A stretch of DNA of 64,000 nucleotides from Roseivirga pacifica (GCF_900111145.1 NZ_FOIR01000005.1:166001-230000); one strand, 5' to 3'; positions 28,003 through 37,210 are shown, numbered from the stretch's first letter. Notes: generated by a model not told the origin, from the letters alone. Numbers and translations: made by a program.

Positions 28003-28010
28003 CAAAGCTA
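28003..28010 (-). promoter_or_regulatory. -7 box of the phoH promoter
   Basis: TAGCTTTG on the minus strand, a perfect TAnnTTTG; the -33 element is not clear. It faces the opposite promoter at 27966-27995, and the two start regions overlap. Confidence 0.45.
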
Positions 28011-28036
28011 GCCAATTAAAGCCACATTTTTCGCCT

Positions 28037-28789
28037 ATGCCGCTTATCACTTTTACTTCTGACTTTGGGTTGAGCGACCATTATGTGGCCAAGACCAAGG
28101 CATTGGTTTTAAAGGCAAATCCTAAGGTAGAAATCTTTGATATTAGCCACAACATTAGACCATTCGATGTGTCGCATATGGGCTATGTTTTACATTCTAT
28201 TTATCAGGATTTTCCGGCTGGCACTATTCACCTTATTGGCTCTGCCGATACCACCTTTCAGCAAAACGAATACATTTTTGCAGAGTTGGAAGGCCACTTG
28301 TTTGTAGGACCAAACAACGGTATTTTGAGTTTGATAGACGACCGACAGCCCAAAACGGTCATTAAGCTCAACACCCCAAATGGCTTTATGTCGGTACCGG
28401 CTATTGCAGCGCAAATTGCTGCGGGCGAAAACCCAAGTAGTTTTGGCGAACCATTGGCCGAGCACAAGCAGTTTATGCAGCGAAAAGCCAGGGCTACGCG
28501 CAAAGAAATTTCTGGCCACGTAATTCGTGTTGACCATTATGGCAACCTTATTACGAATATTGAGAAAACCGATTTCGATATTTTGAGTCGCGACAGAAAG
28601 TACACCATTACTTTTGGGCGAGAGCGCCAGAATACCGTGCACGACTTTATTTCGCAAGTAGAACCGGGTGAGGTTTTCTTTGTTTTCAATAGCAACGAGC
28701 GCTTGATGCTAGGTATTAACCAAGGAAATGGCGCACAACTGCTAGGATTAGAATTCGACAGTCCCATCCACATAGCCTTTGAAGAATAA
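28037..28789 (+). CDS. S-adenosylmethionine hydroxide adenosyltransferase (DUF62, SAM hydrolase)
   Basis: 250 residues, usual for the family. It splits SAM to adenosine and methionine using water; relatives use chloride or fluoride. The N-terminal signature ITFTSDFGLSDHYVAKTKA has the conserved aspartates, and ISHNIRPFDVSHMGYVL follows. The C-terminal domain has VDHYGNLITNI and a late NSNERL segment. Water-using members carry an Asp-Arg-His triad, which I cannot confirm by eye. The stop codon shares one base with the start of the next gene (TAATG), so they are coupled. Divergent from phoH. Confidence 0.88.
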   Translation: MPLITFTSDFGLSDHYVAKTKALVLKANPKVEIFDISHNIRPFDVSHMGYVLHSIYQDFPAGTIHLIGSADTTFQQNEYIFAELEGHLFVGPNNGILSLIDDRQPKTVIKLNTPNGFMSVPAIAAQIAAGENPSSFGEPLAEHKQFMQRKARATRKEISGHVIRVDHYGNLITNIEKTDFDILSRDRKYTITFGRERQNTVHDFISQVEPGEVFFVFNSNERLMLGINQGNGAQLLGLEFDSPIHIAFEE

Positions 28790-29085
28790 TGCTGATTAGA
28801 ATTGTAAGAATGACTTTTAAGCCTGAAGAGGTCGACAACTTTTTAGCACTTTTTGAGGCCACAAAAGAGAAAATTCGCGGCTTTGAAGGCTGCTGCCACC
28901 TAGAGCTTTGGAAAGACTACAACGAACCAAATATTTTTACCACCTACAGCCATTGGGAAAATGAGGATGCACTAAACAAGTACAGGCACTCTGAACTTTT
29001 TAAAGCAGTATGGGCAAATACCAAATCGAAATTTGCTGATAAGCCCGTGGCTTTCTCTTCAAAAAAAGAGATGGAGGTCGGGTGA
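28789..29085 (+). CDS. Antibiotic biosynthesis monooxygenase (ABM) fold protein
   Basis: 98 residues, a single dimeric ferredoxin-like ABM domain. Typical features: IRIVRMTFKPEEVDNFLALF at the N-terminus, the central GFEGCCHLELWKD strand, and TYSHWENEDALNKYRHSELF with the WxxxxALxxH motif near the C-terminus. Members include quinol monooxygenases and small heme- or metabolite-binding proteins, so the reaction cannot be stated. Translationally coupled to the SAM hydrolase gene. Confidence 0.88.
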   Translation: MLIRIVRMTFKPEEVDNFLALFEATKEKIRGFEGCCHLELWKDYNEPNIFTTYSHWENEDALNKYRHSELFKAVWANTKSKFADKPVAFSSKKEMEVG

Positions 29086-29188
29086 ACAATTCACCTCAAA
29101 AGCATTGCGTCATTCTCAATTGTTTTTGAGTCCTTCCATTGAAATTTGTTACCCGAAAAAACCTTCTTAGAAATTCTTTAGCTCAGTA

Positions 29189-29219
29189 TTGGATTATATA
29201 AAATCTTTATCCATTTTTG
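29189..29219 (+). promoter_or_regulatory. Probable promoter of the tRNA-Leu gene
   Basis: TTGG at 29189-29192, a 19-base spacer and CATTTTTG at 29212-29219 (one mismatch at the first base). Predicted start about 13 bases before the tRNA. Confidence 0.4.
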
Positions 29220-29238
29220 CACTCCCAATTTCAGAAAT

Positions 29239-29320
29239 GCCTTGGTGGCGGAATTGGTAGACGCGTTGGTCTCAAACACCAATGTCTTCGGACGTGCCGG
29301 TTCGACTCCGGCCCAAGGTA
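29239..29320 (+). tRNA. tRNA-Leu, anticodon CAA
   Basis: 82 bases. The acceptor stem pairs GCCTTGG with CCAAGGT, the anticodon stem TTGGT/ACCAA holds the loop CTCAAAC with anticodon CAA at 29273-29275, the long variable arm TGTCTTCGGACG marks a class II tRNA, and the T-arm is CCGG-TTCGACT-CCGG. CCA is not encoded. Confidence 0.95.
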
Positions 29321-29325
29321 CACCC

Positions 29326-29365
29326 AACCCTGTTAATCATTTGATTTTCAGGGTTTTTTATTTTT
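29326..29365 (+). terminator. Intrinsic terminator after tRNA-Leu
   Basis: AACCCTG and CAGGGTT arms followed by a T-rich tract, 6 bases past the tRNA. Confidence 0.75.
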
Positions 29366-29447
29366 TAGGATTCCAATTTGGGTCACCTATTAATTTTTTA
29401 CTATTAACATACAACTCATGTATTAGTGCATTTCATTATATTAAATA

Positions 29448-30599
29448 ATGAGTAAAGGAGCATTAAATAGACACACTAGAGGAATTGCACATTTTATACA
29501 GTTAAAGGACGATTTTACCAATAATAAAGAACGATTATTAAACTCTTTACCGACTTTTATTAGAATAATGTTCCTAGATTCCAATCCTTGGATCAAAAAA
29601 ATAAACTCTCATGATTTTATTTTACAAGTAGAAGTTCATTCAAAATTTGGGTTAAAAACAAGGCAGTTCTCGAAATTTAAATTTTGTGATCAAATCAAGC
29701 CTGACCGAGGAGATTCCCAATCAATAAAAATAAGTCCATTTTTAAATGCTTCAATTGTGACTTATCAAAACCATGAGTTTTCAGTTCAAGACTTTTGTCT
29801 TGCGCTCGGTTATAATGGAGCTTTACACATGGAATCTGAGGATAATTGGTACACACTCATTTATGACTCATTCATGAGCAAACATGAGTCAATAACAATC
29901 AATATAGTTGATCAAATAGCTCAAATCCTAATTACTCTTTTTGATACATTTCTTAGTTCAATTTCTGAAAAAGCATTTGGTTTTAGCTATCTCAATTTCG
30001 GACCAAGACTAACTGATAAAAACGGTAAATTTCTAGGCGCACTTCTCTACAGAGATTCATTTATGCAAATTGGAGTAAATGCAATTAAAAAATCTGGAAT
30101 ACGAATTTGTTGTGATCTAAAGTTGTTACAAGAAAACAATAAACATGAAACGATTTTCAGTTTGGGTCATAGTTCTAAACCTGAACAACTCTCAATTTCA
30201 CTTTCACGTAACGGGAGCGTCCTTATCTATTCTTGTAGGTTAAATAGAAGTTCCACTCAAATCAAAATACCGATATCCGAAGATTATTATGAAAATTTGC
30301 AATATCTAGAATTCAGTATTTATCCGAGTGGAGATATTGTAATAGCTGAAAACTTTCGTTTGATTAAGCATGAAAAGTTCCATGGACAAATCTCAATAAG
30401 TAATTGCAAAATGGTAATCGGTGCAGATTTAAATGCTAGGAAATTCGGCACATTTTATTCTACCAAGTTAATTATGCATTCAGTATCACAAAATGGGACA
30501 TTGAAGCGGATTTGGACTTCATCTTTAAAACGAGAAGCAGGATCTGATTATAGGCTGCCGTATAATATATTGAAGAGACCATTTTTATTCCCCAATTAA
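29448..30599 (+). CDS. Hypothetical protein, possible concanavalin/LamG-like C-terminal domain
   Basis: 383 residues; not recognised as a known family. No signal peptide or membrane helix is visible. The first 180 or so residues are a mixed region with a hydrophobic helix near IVDQIAQILITLFDTFLSSI. From about residue 205 the strand pattern suggests a jelly-roll: IRICCDLKL, then TIFSLGHSS, LSISLSRNGSVLIYSC, and finally MVIGADLNARKFGTFYSTKL, which resembles the G-x-FxG-x-I end of ConA-like folds. This is my reading of the pattern and is tentative. The gene is clearly more AT-rich than its neighbours and stands alone after a tRNA gene, hinting at acquisition by transfer. A ribosome site is not evident. 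Confidence 0.6.
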   Translation: MSKGALNRHTRGIAHFIQLKDDFTNNKERLLNSLPTFIRIMFLDSNPWIKKINSHDFILQVEVHSKFGLKTRQFSKFKFCDQIKPDRGDSQSIKISPFLNASIVTYQNHEFSVQDFCLALGYNGALHMESEDNWYTLIYDSFMSKHESITINIVDQIAQILITLFDTFLSSISEKAFGFSYLNFGPRLTDKNGKFLGALLYRDSFMQIGVNAIKKSGIRICCDLKLLQENNKHETIFSLGHSSKPEQLSISLSRNGSVLIYSCRLNRSSTQIKIPISEDYYENLQYLEFSIYPSGDIVIAENFRLIKHEKFHGQISISNCKMVIGADLNARKFGTFYSTKLIMHSVSQNGTLKRIWTSSLKREAGSDYRLPYNILKRPFLFPN

Positions 30600-30641
30600 C
30601 AATAAGGTATTAGTAATCATGAATCAAAATGAAAAAACACA

Positions 30642-30672
30642 TTATTAGGTCATTTAGGAAATGACCTAATAA
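30642..30672. repeat. Perfect palindrome after the orphan gene
   Basis: 14-base arms TTATTAGGTCATTT and AAATGACCTAATAA around a 3-base centre, 43 bases past the stop at 30599. There is no T-run, so a rho-independent terminator is doubtful; a transposon-like end or operator is possible. The word CATTATTAG recurs once about 65 bases downstream. Confidence 0.6.
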
Positions 30673-30774
30673 ACTCGACACGCGTGATTGGCTTGAAAAA
30701 ACATTATTAGATCTATCAGTAGACTCATAATGAGTGTTACAGATATACCTGTAGCTGTTTAAAAGAGGTTACAA

Positions 30775-30905
30775 GAATGACCGAAAGAAGGATCCGTCAT
30801 TTCTTTTAATTTTCTCAAATCTGCAAACTTGGTCGACCCCTCCGCTACAGTCGGGATGGAAAAGATGCCGCTGATACGAAGCTCAGATTTGTACCTGGTA
30901 CTTTT
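30775..30905. repeat. Palindrome-rich spacer resembling a dispersed intergenic repeat
   Basis: This part of the 355-base spacer between the orphan gene and the PorU2-like gene holds no coding frame. It contains AATGAC at 30776-30781 facing GTCATT, and CAAATCTG at 30816-30823 facing CAGATTTG at 30884-30891. Between them is a GC-rich stretch with CCTCCGCTACAGTCGGGATG, a string type I recall from repeated intergenic elements of this phylum. No second copy was found in the window, so the repeat status is unproven. Confidence 0.35.
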
Positions 30906-30954
30906 CAGTTATTGAAGGTTTTTCTGACCTACGAATCTTACTCGTTAAACTTAA

Positions 30955-33900
30955 CTATCGTAGAATCACAAGCTTGCCAAAGCCTTTATCAAAGGCTTTA
31001 TCGGCACTAGTGTTGCGGTGGCCAAAGCTATCGCTATCGCCTCCTTTTATTTGGACGCGGTACAGGTAGGTACCATTGGCCAGTTGATCGCCAAATTCAT
31101 CGCGGCCATCCCAAGCGTACTCGGTTATGTTATTACCAATCTTAATTGGCCCTAATTCGGCTTGGGTTATCTCCCTAACCAACTTACCCGATACAGTAAA
31201 GATTTGAATCTTTAATTGATCAGGAATTTGGTTACCAGTTAAGGTAAACACAAAGCGCACACTTGTGGAGAAGGGGTTCGGGTAAGGGTAGAAATTTGTA
31301 ATGGTGCTGGCATCAATCACTTCGAAAGTCACTTCGTACGGCCCAACACCCGCCTGATTACCCGAGGCATCGGTAGCATTAACCGACAAGCGATAGTCAC
31401 CATCTTCAAGCTTTTCCGGTTGGTACATTACCTTAAAATTCTCTTCGTCTGTTGCTGGCACAAATGTCACGGCAGGGTCGGAGAAGTTCACCCTAGTAAG
31501 CTCACAACCATCGCAGATTTGACCTAAATAAAGCTCTACTCCTGTGGTGTCCGTTTTTTGCAGGTATGGGTTATCGTCACGCATTTCTACTTGTACCAAA
31601 GGCGTAGAAGAAACAATATCGCCATCCATAATATACACGCCATCGAAAGTCACGTCCATCGATGGGCTGGTTTCATCTCTATTCACATTAAAGAATGATT
31701 CCAACACAATTCTATTGTTGCTGTAGTATTGTTCTAGCTCATCTCCCGGGTTTACAAATACTTCCAGATCATTCAGCCCAAGCTTACCCACCGTTTCAAT
31801 AGGCAGTGTAAAATCCACTTCCTGCCCCGAGGCAACAGCCGGAATTTCGATTGAACTACTCACCTCTTCCCTGGAATCTTGGTTAGTGAATGTGTAACGA
31901 ACGGTTAACGGACCATTAAAGTCGTAAGCAGAAATATTTCTGAATTTAAACTCGGCCTCAAAGGGCTCTCCCTCTAGCAACTGAACTTCTTGCGCCTGAT
32001 CATTCTGTAGCGAAACTACGCCTTCAGGTACTCCTTGGTACGAAACCAGCCAACGATTCAACTGCCCTGGTGAGGCAGAAACTTTGTCCACCATGTTTAC
32101 ATATAGCCTAATGAAAGGATATGCTGTTGGATCTACTGAAGAAAGATCAACCTGCTCCATAGTAACCCCAGCAAACAGCACAGTTTCTGTCCCATCTTGA
32201 CTCACACCTTTAACATCGAACACAATTTGATCTTCGCTTGGCTCCTGAGCAATTGTTTGCGTAAGCTGCCCCCACTGACTTACTGGGCCAATTGTAGGCG
32301 ATTCTACATAACCACTATCTACGCTCGCAAAAATGGAGGTGCTAAAATTAATTTCGGCCTGGCTTCCGTCAGGTTCGCCACCAGCGGGTTCACCCACTAT
32401 CTGTTCGGCCGTACCCTCAGCAAATCCCTTTTGCCCGAAAATAATCAATGGCTCTCCGGACCTATATGTTCCGAATCTTCCTGTAGCCGCGCCAATCCTG
32501 CCAAAATCATTAATCACATCGCTTCGCCACGATTGGTAGTTGAGCCCACCAATTGAAAAGAACAGAACATAATCCCCATCACGAACGCCATCTATATACT
32601 GATGCAAAAGGCTTTCACTTTCCGAGACCGTAATATCACTCAAGTGACTATCGGTAAACCTATTGATTACTTGTGGTGTAACTCCACAGTTAAGCGGATC
32701 TTGTACTTCTATAGACCCATCGGTGCTCAAAATAAGGTATGGAACACCACTATCTTTATTAAAAGCAATTCCATTAATTGAATTAGGCGCACACGAAAGG
32801 TTAGCCCCAGCGCTAAACAACGAACTACCATTAATATCGATGGTCATTTGCAATGGTTGACCGCCAAGCGGATGGTTGGCACCAAATGTTACCACATCTA
32901 TTGCTGTTTCGGTACCCGCAAAAATCCAAGTTTCTGTATCCTCATCCTTGCTTACTGAACTCAAGTTCAATTGCTCAAACTGATCGAAAGCCGTTTGTCC
33001 CCAGCCTTCAACACCATTTTGAATGTAAGTAAAAGTAGACTCGGCCCATGGCACGGGATCGTCTACTAAATCATCTTCAAAAACCGAGCGCCAGTAATAC
33101 TGAATAGTATCGTTCACAATTGGGTCCAGCAGCTCTACATCCCAAGAAGCAAAACCTTTACCGGTAAGCGAAGTTGTTTGCCTCCAAGGGCTATCAAAGC
33201 TGGCCGAGGTATCAAGCTCTACCCTAAACACTTTATCGTTCAGTTTTAAGTCGGCAGACTGCACAACAAGCGTGGCATTGGTTTCGCTAATGGTAGCAAA
33301 GTGAGATGGCGCAGTATTAAATGTACCGGTATTGGAAAAGAAGAAGCTTATCTCTGCCGTATTATTCAGCTCACTACCTTCATCCACAGCACCTTCAATA
33401 TCTAAGGTCACTTCAAATTTGTTTTCCCCAAACACATCGTAACCCTGGTTGCTAATAGCGTAATAGACTGTATCGCGGTTCCTCACTGGGTCAACCATAA
33501 GCTCTGGCAGGTTAACCACAGAACCATCAGAAAGTGTTCTGCGTACATTCACGCTCACCGGCAAGTCACTTGTTCGGCCAGCGTTATTAATCACAATACC
33601 TAGGTTAAAAAATGGAGTAGATGCGTCAATCGGCTCATCATTTACCGACTGCCTGAATATATCCTCAGACCTCACAATGTAATCGACCTTATCGTGACCA
33701 AAAACGCTCAAAGCAGGGTCGCCCTGCAATACGGTTTCCTCCACCATTGCATAGTCCGTTTCATCTGGCGAAAACCCTCTAAGTTGTCTTCTTATCGCCT
33801 CTTGCTGAATAACACCGATTGGCTTGGTCATCCAAAGCGTATCGGCAAATAGGTCGTAGAAGTGCGTGGTATATTCTCTCAAAGGACCAGGATAACCTGT

Positions 33901-36027
33901 GTCACTATGTGCCAAAAAGTTAACCGCCCCAAGGTCTTTCGCTGCCAACCAGTTTTCTCCAAAAGACGAATAGTAGAAAATCTCTCCACCTTTACAGCCA
34001 TTCACAATAAACAATGGGTAGCGCCCCGTATTATTATAACCCAAATTAGGGTCGGTTACAGCGCCAATGGAAATATCGTTAAAGGCCGAACCCGAATGAC
34101 CAAAAAAGGTAACCACTCCAACACCTTTATTCACCTCTTCGGCCACGTTAATCACCTGTACGGCATTGTTATTCCTTTTAGACTTATTGGTTACCACGGC
34201 ACCCAAATAGTCTTCGGATACGATCTGCTCGAAGCCTTCAATATAATTTTTAAATCTTACCAGCTCATCGGTAGATGTTCCTCCACTTAACTGAAGTACG
34301 TTTTTTGTCCAAGGCGAATCTTTTAAGGTAGCTTCCTTTTCCTTAACCTTATCTAGGTAGTTAGCCACCGATTGGGCATTGATAACCGAGAGTCTACCCA
34401 CCGGATATGCTGGCACGTGCGTTTCGCCCGTAAGGCCTTCGGTGTACATAATATCGGAGCCTGGCGCCCCCATAGTTGGCACTAATTCGCGACCACTACC
34501 GGCCAGTGGATCGGACTGCCGCTGCGTACGAATATCCACCCGGCTCGACTTACCAATAATGAACAAGTATTGCGGGTCTCCATCCAAATACGCCTTTCTA
34601 GCAAACCTTCGGATGGCAAGAGGTGTGAACTCACCATAACCAAACTCATCATAAAGATCTGGTGCATCAGCATACGTAACATCAAAACTTCCACCGTTTA
34701 CAGAGGCACGATAATCTATGTAAGCCTGCACTGGGTCGTCATAAGAGTTTTCAACAGCTTGCCTTAAAAATGGATGAGAAACTATCAGATACTCCGCATC
34801 ACTCAAGTCCTCATATTGAAAGTTCATAGCTTCGAGCGTAACACCTCCAATAACTTTATCAGACTGCTTAAGGAAGAGCTTTCTACCCTCGGAATCATTG
34901 GCAACACCTGCTATGTAATTATTTCCGTTTTGTACTCCGGCATAACGCACCGGATTTCGGTAATCAGTGATATCGTAAAGTGCAACATCGCCAACCACAT
35001 TCTCAATGGTTACTTGCACATCGGCCGCAGCACCGTAAAGGTTTATTCTCTTTTCTTGCGCCTGGGCATCAATTTCTTGCGGAAAGGTAAGGCGTAGGTA
35101 ACCAACCCCTACTCTACTATCGGCAATCTCATTATAACCTACCTCTTCAACGCGAACAAATAGCTGTCCTGCCTCCACACTGCTCCACTCAATTTGCTGT
35201 TTTACCAAACCAAAATTGCTGTAGTTAAGCTCAATATTCTCTCTGAAAGGTGTATAGGTATCGAGGGAAGTTCCTACAAAAACGGACGTTCTGTGCAGCA
35301 CATTATTCAAGCCAATTATCTGGACTGAAAGCTCCGGCTTTGCATAACTTTCAACTGGCAAAACAATATCCTCAAGCAGGTAATCGATGTAATAAACATC
35401 ATTCTTTATACCATACTCACTTTGAATAATGTGCCTTCCCACAAAGGTTTGCCCTCTATCGTAAAGTGATCGTTTGGTTTCGGCATTTACATTTCCAATT
35501 GGGTAGTACTGACCAAAGCTGAATTGATTCGTCATCACACGAAGGATTTCTTCTCGGTGAACCGTGGTGTTTTGCAAACCCGCGGTTGCAATGTTCCTGT
35601 TCTGAATTCTTAGACCAGGTGTATTGGCTACGGTTAAAAAGAATGCCGTAGTGTCTGAAAAGAGGTTGTAAAAAGTATTCGCTTGGTCCTGACTTCTGTA
35701 ATACAGCTCGGTGTCTTGTGTTCCGTCATTTTTACGACCGTAAAAAAGCAAGTAATCTTCTGCATCGAAAGAGCCGTCTGCCAAGCCCACCTCTTCAATA
35801 GCCACTTGTTCCCCACGATGAAACAGCTGAATATTGGCCACATTTACTGTAGCCGGATCTATACCCGCAGCCATCAAATCATCACGGCCGATCTTATGAA
35901 AATCATCGGTGCCAGTTTTGATCTTATAGTACTGCAAACTATAGTCAATCCATTCGTTGCCGAGTTTCTGTGCACTTAAGTTAGTGACCAAAATCAAGCC
36001 CAATAAAACCGCAAACAGTTTATTCAT
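30955..36027 (-). CDS. C25-family cysteine peptidase, PorU2-like type IX sortase
   Basis: 1690 residues with a signal peptide (NLSAQ, about residue 19). A gingipain-type C25 domain fills the region after about residue 410. The catalytic pair is visible: VVTFFGHSGS with the histidine near residue 644, and FIVNGCKGGEIF with the cysteine near 678. In T9SS, PorU removes the sorting domain of cargo and attaches the protein to the surface. This protein is longer than usual PorU and ends in a FlgD-like type A sorting domain (YPYPNPFSTSVRFVFTL, then NGTYLYRVQI), as in proteins called PorU2. It overlaps the PorV2-like gene upstream by 8 bases, and the pair probably works together. Confidence 0.85.
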   Translation of the reverse strand: MNKLFAVLLGLILVTNLSAQKLGNEWIDYSLQYYKIKTGTDDFHKIGRDDLMAAGIDPATVNVANIQLFHRGEQVAIEEVGLADGSFDAEDYLLFYGRKNDGTQDTELYYRSQDQANTFYNLFSDTTAFFLTVANTPGLRIQNRNIATAGLQNTTVHREEILRVMTNQFSFGQYYPIGNVNAETKRSLYDRGQTFVGRHIIQSEYGIKNDVYYIDYLLEDIVLPVESYAKPELSVQIIGLNNVLHRTSVFVGTSLDTYTPFRENIELNYSNFGLVKQQIEWSSVEAGQLFVRVEEVGYNEIADSRVGVGYLRLTFPQEIDAQAQEKRINLYGAAADVQVTIENVVGDVALYDITDYRNPVRYAGVQNGNNYIAGVANDSEGRKLFLKQSDKVIGGVTLEAMNFQYEDLSDAEYLIVSHPFLRQAVENSYDDPVQAYIDYRASVNGGSFDVTYADAPDLYDEFGYGEFTPLAIRRFARKAYLDGDPQYLFIIGKSSRVDIRTQRQSDPLAGSGRELVPTMGAPGSDIMYTEGLTGETHVPAYPVGRLSVINAQSVANYLDKVKEKEATLKDSPWTKNVLQLSGGTSTDELVRFKNYIEGFEQIVSEDYLGAVVTNKSKRNNNAVQVINVAEEVNKGVGVVTFFGHSGSAFNDISIGAVTDPNLGYNNTGRYPLFIVNGCKGGEIFYYSSFGENWLAAKDLGAVNFLAHSDTGYPGPLREYTTHFYDLFADTLWMTKPIGVIQQEAIRRQLRGFSPDETDYAMVEETVLQGDPALSVFGHDKVDYIVRSEDIFRQSVNDEPIDASTPFFNLGIVINNAGRTSDLPVSVNVRRTLSDGSVVNLPELMVDPVRNRDTVYYAISNQGYDVFGENKFEVTLDIEGAVDEGSELNNTAEISFFFSNTGTFNTAPSHFATISETNATLVVQSADLKLNDKVFRVELDTSASFDSPWRQTTSLTGKGFASWDVELLDPIVNDTIQYYWRSVFEDDLVDDPVPWAESTFTYIQNGVEGWGQTAFDQFEQLNLSSVSKDEDTETWIFAGTETAIDVVTFGANHPLGGQPLQMTIDINGSSLFSAGANLSCAPNSINGIAFNKDSGVPYLILSTDGSIEVQDPLNCGVTPQVINRFTDSHLSDITVSESESLLHQYIDGVRDGDYVLFFSIGGLNYQSWRSDVINDFGRIGAATGRFGTYRSGEPLIIFGQKGFAEGTAEQIVGEPAGGEPDGSQAEINFSTSIFASVDSGYVESPTIGPVSQWGQLTQTIAQEPSEDQIVFDVKGVSQDGTETVLFAGVTMEQVDLSSVDPTAYPFIRLYVNMVDKVSASPGQLNRWLVSYQGVPEGVVSLQNDQAQEVQLLEGEPFEAEFKFRNISAYDFNGPLTVRYTFTNQDSREEVSSSIEIPAVASGQEVDFTLPIETVGKLGLNDLEVFVNPGDELEQYYSNNRIVLESFFNVNRDETSPSMDVTFDGVYIMDGDIVSSTPLVQVEMRDDNPYLQKTDTTGVELYLGQICDGCELTRVNFSDPAVTFVPATDEENFKVMYQPEKLEDGDYRLSVNATDASGNQAGVGPYEVTFEVIDASTITNFYPYPNPFSTSVRFVFTLTGNQIPDQLKIQIFTVSGKLVREITQAELGPIKIGNNITEYAWDGRDEFGDQLANGTYLYRVQIKGGDSDSFGHRNTSADKAFDKGFGKLVILR

Positions 36028-37210
36028 CCTTCTCCTTTCGTGGTTTTATTCTTCGTTTGTCTTTAGCATAAATACCTGGCAGTTTTTCCAAAGAATAGGT
36101 AATGGAAAACACATGTGAATAAGGCGACTCAGCCACATTGCCAATATCGGTAAGCGCATAATCTATCGTAAAATCTTCCAGCTTTAAGCCTACTCCCATG
36201 TTTGGTTGAAAGCTCCAAAAGGTTTCATCAGAAGTAACATCACCTGTTGTAAACTCTTTTACGCGCTGAAAATTGCCAATCCCCATGCGCAGGTAATACT
36301 TCTTTTCATAGTCGAACTCAAAGCCCATTTGCGGATCAATGGAAACCGCTCTCGATTTCACCACGGTATTTCTTCGGCCGTCAAACGTAAACACCACATC
36401 TGCCGATGCCAAAGCACCAATCTTCTTGTTTATCTGAAACTTTCTGGCTGCACCTGCAATCATTTTTGGCAAGGTAAGCTCCAAAGAGTTACTCGGAATC
36501 TCATTATTGGTTTGGTTGAATACTTCGCGCAGTTCCTCACTATTTATGGTCCACGCATTAAAGGTGGTAGTAATATCTCTTAGCATTAGACCAAAGTCCC
36601 AATCATTGTAGCGATACTTGGTAGAAATATCAGCTCCAAATCCCCATGCATGGGCAAAATCCCCCACTTTTCTTCTTACCACTTTTATGCTCACTCCAAA
36701 AGTAAGCCCTCCTCCTTCTGCAAAATTATCCCCCGAAATAAAACTCACTCCCCTAGCATAGGAAAACACAAAAGCCATATCGGCTGCAGAGAAAAAGTTA
36801 ATGTTATCGTAGTTAATTCTTCCGTTGGAATCGAATAGCAAACGGGTATCAGGTATATCGTCAATTCCCAAGCGAATCATGGCCAATCCGATATGGCTAT
36901 CGGTATCAACTGCCATGGCCGCTCCAATGTAATCGTAGTTGGCTACCCCGGCAAAGTACGCTGCATGCTGAAAAGAAAACTGGTAGCGATGCTCTATATC
37001 GGTGAGTGCAGCGGGGTTCCAGTAAACTGCAGTTACATCATCTGTTATAGCAGTAACCGCATTCGACATGGCCAAGGCTCTCGCCCCCACACCAATAGCC
37101 AAGAATTCATTGCTATACTTGGGTGTCTCCTGAGCTTGTGCCTGTGGTGCCGACAAAAATAGAGGGATGAATAACACCCCTATTAATAAGTGGAATACTT
37201 TGTTTTTCAC
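36020..37210 (-). CDS. PorV2-like outer-membrane protein (PorV/PorQ family)
   Basis: 396 residues. A signal peptide ends near QAQAQ; the mature part starts with YSNEFLAIGVGARALAMSNA, the family signature with an N-terminal hatch typical of FadL/PorV-like barrels. WNPAAL and a series of amphipathic strands follow, and a basic tail (KDKRRIKPRKEKDE) ends the protein. PorV shuttles cargo from the T9SS translocon to the PorU sortase; its position next to a PorU2-like gene supports the same task in a second set. The start is GTG, the only candidate with a complete signal peptide. It overlaps the PorU2-like gene by 8 bases. Confidence 0.85.
   Translation of the reverse strand: MKNKVFHLLIGVLFIPLFLSAPQAQAQETPKYSNEFLAIGVGARALAMSNAVTAITDDVTAVYWNPAALTDIEHRYQFSFQHAAYFAGVANYDYIGAAMAVDTDSHIGLAMIRLGIDDIPDTRLLFDSNGRINYDNINFFSAADMAFVFSYARGVSFISGDNFAEGGGLTFGVSIKVVRRKVGDFAHAWGFGADISTKYRYNDWDFGLMLRDITTTFNAWTINSEELREVFNQTNNEIPSNSLELTLPKMIAGAARKFQINKKIGALASADVVFTFDGRRNTVVKSRAVSIDPQMGFEFDYEKKYYLRMGIGNFQRVKEFTTGDVTSDETFWSFQPNMGVGLKLEDFTIDYALTDIGNVAESPYSHVFSITYSLEKLPGIYAKDKRRIKPRKEKDE

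Noticed and set aside
29239..30954. Attachment site duplication of the tRNA-Leu 3' end
   Set aside because: I searched the region downstream for the last bases of the tRNA and found no copy; no integrase gene is present.
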